Below, piece by piece: positions 1-8,499 of a stretch of DNA of 64,000 nucleotides; the first letter of the stretch is position 1, and every line of letters starts with the position of its first letter. The notes under the pieces are model-generated. The model did not search any database. It was not told the DNA's origin and worked only from the letters and a program-made list of their open reading frames with translations. The DNA is from Cytobacillus depressus (lineage in GTDB: Bacteria > Bacillota > Bacilli > Bacillales > Cytobacillaceae). The translations under genes and the position numbers were made by a program. Location of the stretch: the NCBI RefSeq assembly GCF_008923245.1, contig NZ_WBOS01000016.1, forward strand, positions 1-64,000, in the 5' to 3' direction.

Positions 1-352
1 TCACCGTTTTGACTGAGGACTCGCGAAAACGCGTACCATGAACACTTCATAGTTACCGTTTTGACTGGCGACTCGCGAAAACGCGTTCCATGAACACTTC
101 ATAGTTACCGTTTTGACTGGCGACTCGCGAAAACGCGTACTATGAGCACTTCATAGTTACCGTTTTGACTGAGGACTCGCGAAAACGCGTTCCATGAACA
201 CTTCATAATTACCATTTTGACTGATGACTCGCAAAAACGCGTTCCATGAACACTTCATAGTCACCGTTTTGACTGGTCACTCGCAATAACGCATCCCATA
301 AACACTTCATAGTTACCGTTTTGACTGATGACTCGCAATAACGCGTCCCATC
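1..352. repeat. 52-bp tandem array A, about seven copies
   Basis: The motif ACCGTTTTGACTG recurs at 3, 55, 107, 159, 211, 263 and 315, so the period is exactly 52 bp with no indels. Each unit holds arms AAAACG and CGTTTT that bound a 37-bp block (for example 26-62). The block has an inner palindrome ATGAA-CAC-TTCAT, and a 15-bp linker ending CTCGCG follows it. The array starts at or before the window edge and ends just 3' of the minus-strand gene at 384-1160. The period is not a multiple of three and there is no coding sense. Confidence 0.95.
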
Positions 353-383
353 TCAAGCTAAATAGCCAACAATAGAACGACTA

Positions 384-1160
384 TTATTGGCTATACGCTC
401 TCCATTCTCTCGATTTTTTATCAAACACCAGCTTGGCCGCACATGGGGTTTTTACAATACGCTCATATTCCTCATACATTTCATCCATATCGATAAAATC
501 ACCAATTGGCCAGATGGGGATTTCGAGTCCCGTTCGATTTTGTTCAATGTCCTTGATCGAAAGGACGGCTCCCTCTCTCATAAGTGGTTTCAACGTACGA
601 AGAATATCGATTGAAATCGAAGGGTAAGCTTTCTTTTTCCTCAAGCCAAGCAATGACTTCTCCACTCTTGTATGGCCCATTTTCTCAGGAATGACATCGC
701 CAAGCATGTGGTAAAAATCATTAAACTCCCGATAATAGGTTTTATTAAACCAGCCGTCATCATGGGCTAAATACACATAACGATTACTTAAGTGATTATA
801 AAATGGCGGTTTCAGGTGCTCCTTTAAATGCCCAAGGTATAGAAGCTCCGCTATTGATTGACCGGAAAGCTCATTTAAATCTTCTTCCTCTTCAAAATCA
901 ATCCAGCAAAAATCCCCATAGCCATATACTTCTTTTTCCATTAGCTTTTTGAGCTTGTCTTTTGAAACATATTCATGTAAGGTGTGCATATTAAAGTCCG
1001 CATCATCATAGCGATGCTTCAGCAGTAATAGACTGTTAATCGAATTGAACAGGGCCTGTGAGAACTCAGCAAATTCTATTCCATAGGTCAATACATATTG
1101 CTCTCGTTCATTTAAATGAATATAGATGATATCACGAATATTATGGTTCCTTTTTTTCAA
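384..1160 (-). CDS. Hypothetical protein, 258 aa
   Basis: I do not recognise this family. The product is soluble, has no signal peptide or membrane segment, and is rich in aromatic and charged residues, with an acidic cluster around residues 89-95. It starts with TTG at 1160, supported by a GGAGG site about nine bases upstream. The 3' end abuts tandem array A. A 150-bp dispersed repeat (1195-1320) lies just upstream of its ribosome site, so the promoter probably sits inside or beyond that repeat. The length and clear Shine-Dalgarno site make it a believable gene, but no function can be given. Confidence 0.75.
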   Translation of the reverse strand: MKKRNHNIRDIIYIHLNEREQYVLTYGIEFAEFSQALFNSINSLLLLKHRYDDADFNMHTLHEYVSKDKLKKLMEKEVYGYGDFCWIDFEEEEDLNELSGQSIAELLYLGHLKEHLKPPFYNHLSNRYVYLAHDDGWFNKTYYREFNDFYHMLGDVIPEKMGHTRVEKSLLGLRKKKAYPSISIDILRTLKPLMREGAVLSIKDIEQNRTGLEIPIWPIGDFIDMDEMYEEYERIVKTPCAAKLVFDKKSREWRAYSQ

Positions 1161-1194
1161 TGGTGAAACCTCCGTATATAGTGAAACTTCATTC

Positions 1195-1320
1195 AGTGGG
1201 TGTCTTTCCCACTGAATGTTAGTTGAACTTATCGGGCCTTTACGGGCAGTTGATCTCCCACTTAAACTCCCACGATTCCTCTAAAGTTTTGAGGTGGGAA
1301 TCTTACTGCCCGTTTATCTG
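1195..1320 (-). repeat. Dispersed repeat family R1, copy 1
   Basis: Read on the minus strand this matches 46625-46775: both contain CCCGTAAAGGCCCGATAAG, then TTCAACTAACATTC, then a hairpin built on CAGTGGG/CCCACTG (CGGTGGGG/CCCCACCG in the other copy). Partial copies with internal deletions lie at 4391-4432 and 32036-32070. It is a non-coding interspersed repeat with an end hairpin. Confidence 0.85.
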
Positions 1321-1638
1321 CGGCAAATGATACAACCTTTTTATAAAAATCATCTTACCAATAATAATCAATTTATACATCAATTTTTATTAATTTCCAA
1401 TAATAATCTCAACTAAATATCGTCGGGTTCATTTCACTGCGCTGCGATTCCTTCGTACATCAAGGATAAGCTCTGCGAAACCGACAACAATTTTATATGG
1501 TAAATAAAGTTTCTACTATATTTATCATAACTCCATTTCATTCAATAGCAAAATTTTTTATAATAAGCATGGAATGTTACGAATCCTAATAAAGCTATTT
1601 TAAAAAAATCTCATTATAGCGAAAGGAGTGTGAGACGG
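1321..1638. other. AT-rich gap before mgtE with a GC-rich island
   Basis: This stretch holds no gene. Most of it is AT-rich. A GC-richer island at about 1421-1481 is bounded by GTCGG and CCGAC and looks like another short inverted-repeat element. I looked for a magnesium M-box leader before mgtE and saw no recognisable one. Confidence 0.5.
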
Positions 1639-2997
1639 ATGATTCAGAATATGACAGAAAATCAGATCACTCTTCACATTATAAAGACACTTAAAGAAAA
1701 TAAGAAAAAAGAATTTGAAACGATACTCGATGAATTACAGCCATACGACATTGCGCAAATTTATGAAGATCTTCCGGAAAAGCATAAAACACGCTTTTTA
1801 ATTTTTATGAACGTTGACCGGCTAGCTGACTTAATTCAAGAGCTGAGCAAAGAGGATCAGCTTGAGGTTTTAAATAAGCTCGGAATTGAAAAAACGGGTA
1901 AAGTATTAGACTTGATGGATAATGATGACTTGGCCCTTTTATTAGATGATTTATCCCCGGAAAAAATCGCTTCGCTACTTTCTGGAATGAAAAAAAGCGA
2001 ATCGCAAGCTGTTCAGGATATCATGAACTATCCGCCAGAAACGGCTGGGCGTTTGATGACAAACCGGTTCGTATGGATCCGCGACTACTATACGGTTATG
2101 GATGCAGTTGGAAAACTTAAATCCTTTGTCGAATTTGCGGAAACGATAAATTATTTATATGTCATTGATCAAGACCGAAAGCTCGTTGGCGTTGTCTCTT
2201 ATCGTGACCTTTTAATCGCTGAGCCTAATGAACTTATAAAAAATATTATGTATGAACGGGTTATCTCAGTTACTGTGACGACTGACCAAGAAGAAGTGGC
2301 CAGGCTTATTGAAAGATATGACTTTCTAGCGATTCCAGTCGTCAGTGAAGAAAATGTTTTAATGGGAATTGCGACAGTCGACGACATCATTGACGTTGTT
2401 ATCCAAGAAGCTAATGAAGATTTTGAGAAAATTTCTGCTACAGGAAAGTCCATTGATTTTGAAACGAAGGCGTTTGTTGCTGCCTATCGCAGACTGCCAT
2501 GGCTGATTTTGCTCTTATTTATTGGTATTCTTTCAGGAAGTATTATTAGCGGGTTTGAAGAAACTTTACAGAAGGTCGTTGCTCTTGCCTTTTTCATGCC
2601 AATGATTGCTGGGATGACAGGTAATACGGGGACCCAATCACTTGCTGTCGTTGTTAGGGGCCTTGTTTCTAACGATTTAGATAAAAAAGCCGTCTTCCGG
2701 CTTATTATGAGGGAATTTGGTGTAAGCTTGATTATCGGTTTAATTTGTGGAATTTTAATATTCCTTATCGCCTATTTCTGGCAAGATAATGCCATTTTAG
2801 GAGCCGTCGTTGGCGTTTCATTATTCCTCACATTAATCATTGGGACACTCGCCGGAACGATTATCCCGCTCGTTTTATATCGGTTCAAAGTCGATCCTGC
2901 AGTCGCTTCTGGACCATTAATCACAACGCTGAATGATATATTCTCACTTGTGACCTATTTTGGGATTGCTACGATGTTCATTAAACATCTTATGTAA
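1639..2997 (+). CDS. mgtE: Magnesium transporter MgtE
   Basis: MgtE is a dimeric magnesium channel in the cytoplasmic membrane, gated by magnesium bound to its cytosolic domains. The protein (452 aa from this start) shows the family order: an acidic N-terminal superhelical domain (about 1-130), a pair of CBS domains (about 135-255), a linker helix, then a five-helix membrane domain (about 285-450) with the conserved stretch GNTGTQS. I prefer ATG at 1639 to the GTG at 1630, because the ribosome site GAAAGGAG at 1621-1628 would almost touch the GTG. A terminator follows directly. It appears to be monocistronic. Confidence 0.93.
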   Translation: MIQNMTENQITLHIIKTLKENKKKEFETILDELQPYDIAQIYEDLPEKHKTRFLIFMNVDRLADLIQELSKEDQLEVLNKLGIEKTGKVLDLMDNDDLALLLDDLSPEKIASLLSGMKKSESQAVQDIMNYPPETAGRLMTNRFVWIRDYYTVMDAVGKLKSFVEFAETINYLYVIDQDRKLVGVVSYRDLLIAEPNELIKNIMYERVISVTVTTDQEEVARLIERYDFLAIPVVSEENVLMGIATVDDIIDVVIQEANEDFEKISATGKSIDFETKAFVAAYRRLPWLILLLFIGILSGSIISGFEETLQKVVALAFFMPMIAGMTGNTGTQSLAVVVRGLVSNDLDKKAVFRLIMREFGVSLIIGLICGILIFLIAYFWQDNAILGAVVGVSLFLTLIIGTLAGTIIPLVLYRFKVDPAVASGPLITTLNDIFSLVTYFGIATMFIKHLM

Positions 2998-3026
2998 GGC
3001 ATGGATTTTTTCCGTGCCTTTTTTTG
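2998..3026 (+). terminator. Rho-independent terminator after mgtE
   Basis: A stem of GGCATGG with CCGTGCC is followed by a run of seven T, placed directly after the mgtE stop. Confidence 0.85.
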
Positions 3027-3142
3027 GAACTATAGCTTCCTTTTTTTCGTCTTATATTAAGTAGGATAGAATTTCATTGAAAGGGGATTTTTTCTTTGTT
3101 ACGATGAAATGTAAAGAATGAAATGAAATAGGTGCATGCTTA

Positions 3143-4336
3143 ATGAATAAGCCAATAAAAGTGGCGGAACGATTCGATTGGACATTATGTTTACTCTTAT
3201 TTTTATTTTTCCTTATTAGTTGTATTACTATATATAGCGGGCAGGCATCGGGACAATATCATGGCAACTTTGTGTTAAATCAAATAATCAATTATATTAT
3301 AGGGATTTTTATCGTCGCTGTTGTCATGTATTTTGATAGTGAGCAAATTAAAAGGCTTTCCTGGATATTATATGGAATTGGAATTCTACTGCTTGTGGGG
3401 CTATTTATTGCTCCAGAAAGCATTGTACCAGTTAAAAAAGGAGCCCAGCTTTGGTATGTTATTCCCTATTTAGGCCAAATCCAGCCTTCTGAGTTTGTAA
3501 AGGTATTTATCATTATCATTTTGAGCAAATTGATCGACAATCATCATGAAAAGCATTTAAGAAAAACGCTGAAAACGGACTTATTCCTATTAATTAAATT
3601 AGTTGCTGTCACCTCTATCCCATTAATACTCATTATTGTCAGAGATTTAGGGACGGCACTTGTCGTAATCGCCATCTTAGCGGGAATGATTTTGGCATCC
3701 GGAATTTCATGGAAAATTATTGTCCCCATTGTTGGTTTAGGCAGTACGACCGCTGGAGTTATTTTATATTTTGTTATCGCCGCTCCAGAAATTTTGGAAA
3801 AATATTTAAAAGTGGAGGCATACCAATTTTACCGAATCTATTCTTGGCTTGATCCAATTGGCCACAAACAGGGAGCTGGCATGCAGCTGTATAAATCGAT
3901 GCAAGCGATTGGATCCGGACTTTTAGCGGGAAAAGGATTTAGTGAAAGGCAAGTATATATTCCTGACAGTCATACAGATTTTATCTTCAGTGTCATTGGC
4001 GAAGAATACGGATTCATTGGCGGGAGTGTTGTCATCAGTTTATTTTTCCTGCTCATTTATCATTTGACGAAAATCGCTCTCGAAACGAAAGACCAATTTA
4101 ACACATATATTTGTGTCGGCGTAATCAGCATGATTACCTTTCACGTTTTTCAAAACATCGGCATGACTATTCAAGTATTGCCAATTACCGGTATCCCCCT
4201 TCCTTTTATTAGCTACGGGGGCAGTTCCTTAATGGGGAACATGATGGCGATGGGGCTAATATTCGGAATTAGGTATCATCATAAATTCTATATGTTTGGG
4301 TCAGATGCTAAATATGTGCCGAAGAAGGCTAATTAA
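3143..4336 (+). CDS. FtsW/RodA/SpoVE-family peptidoglycan glycosyltransferase
   Basis: This is a SEDS-family polytopic membrane protein that polymerises lipid II into glycan strands, working with a class B penicillin-binding protein. The 397 residues hold about ten membrane segments and family signatures: GAQLWY, QPSEFVK near residues 115-121, the glycine-rich GSGLLAGKGF, EEYGFIGG and the C-terminal LPFISYGGSS. Its length is close to B. subtilis RodA rather than FtsW, so an elongation role is more likely, but paralogues cannot be separated by eye. It is flanked by terminators and is probably transcribed alone. Confidence 0.88.
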   Translation: MNKPIKVAERFDWTLCLLLFLFFLISCITIYSGQASGQYHGNFVLNQIINYIIGIFIVAVVMYFDSEQIKRLSWILYGIGILLLVGLFIAPESIVPVKKGAQLWYVIPYLGQIQPSEFVKVFIIIILSKLIDNHHEKHLRKTLKTDLFLLIKLVAVTSIPLILIIVRDLGTALVVIAILAGMILASGISWKIIVPIVGLGSTTAGVILYFVIAAPEILEKYLKVEAYQFYRIYSWLDPIGHKQGAGMQLYKSMQAIGSGLLAGKGFSERQVYIPDSHTDFIFSVIGEEYGFIGGSVVISLFFLLIYHLTKIALETKDQFNTYICVGVISMITFHVFQNIGMTIQVLPITGIPLPFISYGGSSLMGNMMAMGLIFGIRYHHKFYMFGSDAKYVPKKAN

Positions 4337-4340
4337 AATG

Positions 4341-4390
4341 AAAAGGGTTGGTGTAACAAGAACTGCTTGTCACACCAACCCTTTATTTAT
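4341..4390. terminator. Bidirectional terminator between the RodA-like and TauE genes
   Basis: A long stem pairs AAAGGGTTGGTGT with ACACCAACCCTTT (extended by ACAAG/CTTGT) around a short loop. T-rich ends on both strands fit two convergent genes. Confidence 0.88.
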
Positions 4391-4462
4391 CGCAGAGGGC
4401 AGTAAGCCCACCACTGAATGAAATTTCACTTTATTGGGACGATGTACCTGTCCCCATGTCCC
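4391..4462. repeat. Partial R1 repeat plus GGGAC...GTCCCC repeat at the 3' end of the TauE gene
   Basis: 4391-4432 matches the ends of repeat family R1 (GGGCAGTAAG and CACTGAATGAA) with the middle deleted. 4437-4462 carries a second short repeat, GGGACGATGTACCTGTCCCC followed by ATGTCCC, that recurs at 57727-57753. The second element encodes the last residues of the TauE protein. Confidence 0.75.
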
Positions 4463-5318
4463 TTTCTACTTTGTAACGCTGGACTTTAATGATCGATTTA
4501 ATAAAGAAATATAGAATGAAGCAGCCTAGTAAAATCAACCCAACTACATTTAATCCCATCAGCTTTAAAGCGACGCTTATTAATGTCGCAATATAAATGC
4601 TGCTAAGAAGGAGGCTTATTTCTTTATTTTCATAATATCTTGTCAGCTTCGCTCCAAAGGAAGAACCGATGAGTCCGCCCGCCACAAGCAATAAACTAAC
4701 TTTAAAGTCGATTGGAACAGTGAATGCATAGGATAAGAAGGCGGCTGGAACAATTAGGAAGATTGTAAAAAGACTCGTACCGATTGCTTTCTTCGGTTCA
4801 AATCCTAAAAAGGCAACAGATAGCGGAACAATAATAAATCCTCCACCTACCCCTAATGTGGCAGAGACAAAACCTGCAAACACACCGATGAAAAACATTT
4901 TAATGACAGAAGGATGAGCTGTTTTCTCGTCCGCCGCCCCGGATGACTTTCTTCCCTGCTTAAACATTTTCATTGCAAAATAGGAAAGGAGAATAATATA
5001 AAAAATAGGAATAACCCATTCATCTATCCCTTTATTTTCAAGGTAAATAACAAATGGCTTCGCCAGCTGAGTTGATGCAACCCCGCTTATTCCGAGTATA
5101 ATCCCATTTTTCCAAAGAATATTTTTATACCGGATATGGGTAGTGATTCCTGAAAGGGATGTACCAAGTGTAAATAACAAGCTTGTCGTTATCGCTTCAA
5201 TCGGAGAATAGCCAAATAACATCAGTAAAGGTGTTAATATAAAGCCCCCGCCTACTCCGAAAAATCCAGACAGTACACTAATACACGCGCCCAATAAAAA
5301 AAACAATAATATTAGCAT
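4431..5318 (-). CDS. TauE/SafE-family sulfite or organosulfonate permease
   Basis: This is an eight-helix-type anion exporter/importer of the TauE/SafE (DUF81) family. The two homologous halves each open with a glycine-rich signature: GFFGVGGGFILTPLL near residue 20 and ATLGVGGGFIIVPLS near residue 155. The cargo cannot be told from sequence; family members move sulfite, sulfoacetate, taurine or unknown anions. A strong ribosome site (AAGGAG) precedes the ATG at 5318. The last nine or so residues (DMGTGTSSQ) are encoded by a dispersed repeat, so the C-terminus has been rewritten by repeat insertion. It is transcribed alone, convergent with the RodA-like gene. Confidence 0.88.
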   Translation of the reverse strand: MLILLFFLLGACISVLSGFFGVGGGFILTPLLMLFGYSPIEAITTSLLFTLGTSLSGITTHIRYKNILWKNGIILGISGVASTQLAKPFVIYLENKGIDEWVIPIFYIILLSYFAMKMFKQGRKSSGAADEKTAHPSVIKMFFIGVFAGFVSATLGVGGGFIIVPLSVAFLGFEPKKAIGTSLFTIFLIVPAAFLSYAFTVPIDFKVSLLLVAGGLIGSSFGAKLTRYYENKEISLLLSSIYIATLISVALKLMGLNVVGLILLGCFILYFFIKSIIKVQRYKVERDMGTGTSSQ

Positions 5319-5399
5319 ATAAAACTCCTTAATGAATCCGACCTTTTCTTCTATTGTAGATGATTAATCCACTTAATGCTAAATAATTATCATATTTAT

Positions 5400-5520
5400 C
5401 CTTGTCTAGCTCCAGCGCCTAGCCCCTCGAGGTCATAAGCCAATCCGCCAAGAAGGTTAAAGAACAACCTTCCTGACGGTTTGTCTTATGCTTGTCGGGG
5501 CTGTTCAAGGCACTTCCGCA
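5400..5520 (-). repeat. Dispersed palindromic repeat R2, copy 1
   Basis: Starts CTTGTCTAGCTCCAGCGCCT and contains CCTCGAGGTCATAAGCC and GCATAAGAC in inverted form. The same element lies in opposite orientation at 49645-49810. The two ends can pair, with matching core segments either side of a short centre. It is non-coding and sits between the divergent TauE and DedA genes. Confidence 0.85.
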
Positions 5521-5590
5521 TTTCTTCGCCATGACGTACATGCTCCAAGATGGTATACTTCATTTAGTTTATTAAAGGAGAATATGATTT

Positions 5591-6172
5591 ATGTTGGAAA
5601 TGATACATGCAATTGAAGCATGGCTGATGGAGTATGGGGTATGGGGATTATTCTTTGTATCTTTTGCAGACTCTTCCTTTTTCCCGATTCCTCCAGACGT
5701 TCTATTAATTCCTATGGGGATTGCCGATCCTGATCGTGTCATATGGTATGCGTTTCTTACAACTGTTGCATCCGTGCTTGGTGCCATCTTTGGCTGGTTT
5801 ATTGGGAAGATACTTGGGCGTCGCGTCCTCAGACTCATTATCTCTGAGGAAAAAATTCAAAAGGTCGAACATTATTTTACTTTATATGGTCCAATGGCGG
5901 TTCTTATTTCTGCCTTTACACCTATTCCGTACAAAGTCTTTACGATTTTCGCTGGAATTTCCAAAATCCCGCTGCGTGTTTTAGTCATTTGGTCGATTAT
6001 CGGCCGTGGAGCACGGTTCTTTATAGAGGCAGCCCTAATTGTATACCTTGGTGATAAAGCAAGGCCATTTATTGAACAAAACTTCACACTTATTACCATT
6101 ATTGGCTCCTTAATTATTGTTATTGCTTATGTGATTTATGTAGTCATCCGAAAAAAGAAGAAAACTAAATAA
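5591..6172 (+). CDS. DedA-family membrane protein
   Basis: DedA (VTT/SNARE-associated) proteins are small polytopic membrane proteins; several act as undecaprenyl-phosphate or phospholipid flippases and support membrane homeostasis. The 193-residue product has the family motif FFPIPPDVLL near residues 29-40, the acidic residue in SFADSS before it, the inner stretch FTPIPYKVFTIFAG and the R-G-x-R region (GRGARFF). It ends in a lysine-rich tail. The ATG at 5591 follows an AGGAG site by ten bases. A terminator follows. The specific substrate is not evident. Confidence 0.88.
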   Translation: MLEMIHAIEAWLMEYGVWGLFFVSFADSSFFPIPPDVLLIPMGIADPDRVIWYAFLTTVASVLGAIFGWFIGKILGRRVLRLIISEEKIQKVEHYFTLYGPMAVLISAFTPIPYKVFTIFAGISKIPLRVLVIWSIIGRGARFFIEAALIVYLGDKARPFIEQNFTLITIIGSLIIVIAYVIYVVIRKKKKTK

Positions 6173-6179
6173 ACCCCTT

Positions 6180-6211
6180 CGTCTCAGTTCAAATAAACTG
6201 GGACTTCTTTA
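6180..6211 (+). terminator. Terminator after the DedA gene
   Basis: A stem GTCTCAGTT with AACTGGGAC around a short loop is followed by TTCTTT. Confidence 0.75.
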
Positions 6212-6225
6212 TAATTAAAATTAGT

Positions 6226-6275
6226 TTATAATTATTATAATTAAGTATTGATTTTAATATTGTACATGTTATAAT
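6226..6275 (+). promoter_or_regulatory. PerR box and sigma-A promoter of dps
   Basis: 6226-6240 reads TTATAATTATTATAA, a perfect match to the Bacillus PerR operator (7-1-7 palindrome). It is followed by a -35-like TTGATT (6248-6253), a 16-base spacer and a perfect -10 TATAAT (6270-6275). This predicts derepression of dps by peroxide or iron limitation. Confidence 0.9.
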
Positions 6276-6306
6276 AAATTTAGACATAACAGAGGAGGAC
6301 GATATA

Positions 6307-6744
6307 ATGGAAAACTTATTCTCAGCATTAAATGTACAAATCTCAAACTGGAGCGTTCTTTACACAAAACTTCACCGTTACCATTGGTTCGTAAAAGGGC
6401 CATTGTTCTTCACTCTTCACGAGAAGTTCGAGGAATTATATAATGAGGCTGCCGGTGTTGTCGACGAAGCAGCAGAGCGTCTCCTTGCAATTGGCGGTAA
6501 GCCTGTCGCAACGATGAAAGAATATTTAAGCATTGCAACTATCGAAGAAACGAACGGAGAAACAAATGCAAATGACATGGTTGCAAGCCTTATTAACGAC
6601 TATAAATTGCTCAAAACTGAGTTAAAAGAGTTAGCTGATTTAGCTGACCAACATGATAACGATACGATCAACGACCTAGCTGTTGAGCTTTTAGTAAAAG
6701 TTGATACACATATTTGGATGCTTAGCGCTTATTTAGGAGAATAA
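6307..6744 (+). CDS. dps: Dps/MrgA-family DNA-protecting ferritin-like protein
   Basis: Dps forms a 12-subunit shell that oxidises ferrous iron with hydrogen peroxide and stores it, and some members bind DNA. The 145-residue protein shows the inter-subunit ferroxidase set in order: H26, H38, E42, D53 and E57. The spacing matches the Listeria Dps site (31, 43, 47, 58, 62) with a constant offset of five. It starts at an ATG after AGAGGAGG and is followed by a terminator, so it is a single-gene unit. The perfect PerR box upstream predicts induction by peroxide, as for B. subtilis mrgA. Very little DNA-binding tail is visible. Confidence 0.94.
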   Translation: MENLFSALNVQISNWSVLYTKLHRYHWFVKGPLFFTLHEKFEELYNEAAGVVDEAAERLLAIGGKPVATMKEYLSIATIEETNGETNANDMVASLINDYKLLKTELKELADLADQHDNDTINDLAVELLVKVDTHIWMLSAYLGE

Positions 6745-6756
6745 TATTAATAACAG

Positions 6757-6794
6757 GAAGAGTCAGTGAGATTAGCACTGGCTCTTTTTTCTGC
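6757..6794 (+). terminator. Terminator after dps
   Basis: A stem AGAGTCAGTG with CACTGGCTCT is followed by a T run. Confidence 0.88.
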
Positions 6795-6859
6795 AAAAAA
6801 GAGGAAATGACTTCTAGATAGTGAACTAATACAATAACTATTTTGTAGGATGTGATCAT

Positions 6860-7516
6860 TTGAAGAAGAATATTGTGCTGCTTGATATTATTTTTTATGT
6901 TGCGTTCCCATTAGCGGTTTGGAATATTGGACGGGATTGGTTCGGGGATTATTTAGCAATGATTCTTTCAACCGTTCCCGGCATTTTATACAGCCTATAC
7001 CGCTTCTTTGAGCTTAAGAAGGTCAATTTCTTTGGACTCTTCTTGCTGACGAATCTTATCATTACTTTTCTGATTGATATTCTCGCCGGATCGGCCATTC
7101 AACTTCTTTGGAATAATGTAATTTATTCATATTTTTTAGGTGCCGTTTTCCTAGGAACCATCTTAGTCAAAAAGCCTATCTTCTTATTTATGGCGCTTGA
7201 TTTAACAGAAATGCAAGGCCAAGATCGGTCGGAAATGAAGTCTCTTTTCTTCGGAAAAAAGATATTAACGATCTTCAACTGGGTGACTGCTGGCTTTGCT
7301 CTGAAGTTTATCATTCTCGCTGGGATTAAAACATGGCTTATTCAACAATATGGTGTGGAGGCCTTTGATAAAGGGATTCTCCTCAGACAAGCATTAAATT
7401 GGGGCTTTACAATCGTTTCATTAAGCGGTTTTTATTTTATTAACAAGGAGCTTGGAAAAGCTTCTCCATTTGAAAATGATGACCATGATCGTGGGGAAAA
7501 CCCCCTTCTAAAATAA
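6860..7516 (+). CDS. VC0807-type multipass membrane protein
   Basis: A 218-residue integral membrane protein with about six hydrophobic segments and an acidic, charged C-terminal tail (about 198-218). It resembles proteins annotated as the VC0807 family, whose function is not established. It starts with TTG at 6860, with AGGATG upstream as a modest ribosome site. The start of the EamA transporter is only 65 bases downstream on the same strand, so the two may be cotranscribed. I give no substrate or activity. Confidence 0.7.
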   Translation: MKKNIVLLDIIFYVAFPLAVWNIGRDWFGDYLAMILSTVPGILYSLYRFFELKKVNFFGLFLLTNLIITFLIDILAGSAIQLLWNNVIYSYFLGAVFLGTILVKKPIFLFMALDLTEMQGQDRSEMKSLFFGKKILTIFNWVTAGFALKFIILAGIKTWLIQQYGVEAFDKGILLRQALNWGFTIVSLSGFYFINKELGKASPFENDDHDRGENPLLK

Positions 7517-7581
7517 CCTCCAAGGCTCCTTGAAAAAATGGTAAAATTAATCTATTGGACATTTATTAAGGAGCTACATCT

Positions 7582-8475
7582 ATGAATAACTTTAAATATT
7601 CTATTTTTATTTTTATCGGTGCCTGCAGCTACGGGATCTTAGCATCAATTGTGAAGACAGCGCTAACGGCCGGGCATTCTGTTTGGGAGTTAACAGGTAG
7701 CCAATATCTTTTTGGCTTTTTGCTGCTGTTATTGACCCTCCCTTTTATCAAACGTGTAAAAATTAGCTTTAAACAAGCGGGTGCACTTATGTTAACAGGT
7801 ACCTCTCTCGCTCTGACAGGAATTTTCTACGGATTAAGTCTTGAACGGGTTTCAGCTTCCCTTGCCATCGTCCTCTTGTTTCAATTCACTTGGATTGGCA
7901 TCGCAATGGAAGCTATATATGAGAGAAAAATGCCAAGCAAAAATAAGATTTTTTCTGTCACCTTTCTTATTCTTGGTACTATTTTTGCCAGCAATCTGAT
8001 GACAAGCAACGGACAGCCTTTACAAATAGATGGTTTGATTTACGGATTATTATCTGCGGTTACATACGCAACGTTTATTTTTGCAAGCGGAAAAGTTGCT
8101 ACGGGAGTGCCAAGCATTCAACGCAGTATTTTTATTACGCTTGGGGGACTGATCATTCTTTCGTTCATTGCTGGTCCGATTTTATTGGCAAATGGCGTTC
8201 ATGTTCAAGGTTTATGGAAATATAGTTTAGCTATGGCGTTTTTTGGAGCCATTTTTCCGATTGTTCTCTTTGCGATTGGAACGCCAAAGATCGACGCTGG
8301 GCTTGCTACCATTGTTGGGTCGGCAGAACTGCCAGCAGCCATTATTACAGCGATGATTATTCTAGGAGAGAAAATTTCTAGTGCACAATCCATTGGTATT
8401 GTTCTTATTTTAATTGGCATTGCCATCCCTCAGCTAAGATTTATTCGTATTTCTCGCAATAGATTAGGAACTTAA
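7582..8475 (+). CDS. EamA/DMT-family transporter
   Basis: A ten-helix drug/metabolite transporter superfamily protein of 297 residues made of two EamA repeats (about 5-140 and 150-290). The second repeat contains the typical stretch TPKIDAGLATIVGSAELPAAIITAMIILGE. Members export or import amino acids, nucleotides or drugs; the substrate here is unknown. AAGGAG precedes the ATG. The next gene follows after 24 bases behind its own AGGAGG, suggesting a two- or three-gene unit with the VC0807-type gene and the flavin-fold protein. Confidence 0.87.
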   Translation: MNNFKYSIFIFIGACSYGILASIVKTALTAGHSVWELTGSQYLFGFLLLLLTLPFIKRVKISFKQAGALMLTGTSLALTGIFYGLSLERVSASLAIVLLFQFTWIGIAMEAIYERKMPSKNKIFSVTFLILGTIFASNLMTSNGQPLQIDGLIYGLLSAVTYATFIFASGKVATGVPSIQRSIFITLGGLIILSFIAGPILLANGVHVQGLWKYSLAMAFFGAIFPIVLFAIGTPKIDAGLATIVGSAELPAAIITAMIILGEKISSAQSIGIVLILIGIAIPQLRFIRISRNRLGT

Positions 8476-8499
8476 TAGCTATCTAGGAGGAAAAATAGA

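Noticed and set aside
1..352. CRISPR array
   Set aside because: The 15-bp linkers are as conserved as the blocks, there are no variable spacers, and no cas genes are in the window. The same applies to arrays B, C and D.
1321..1638. M-box magnesium riboswitch before mgtE
   Set aside because: The region is AT-rich and shows none of the conserved M-box segments.
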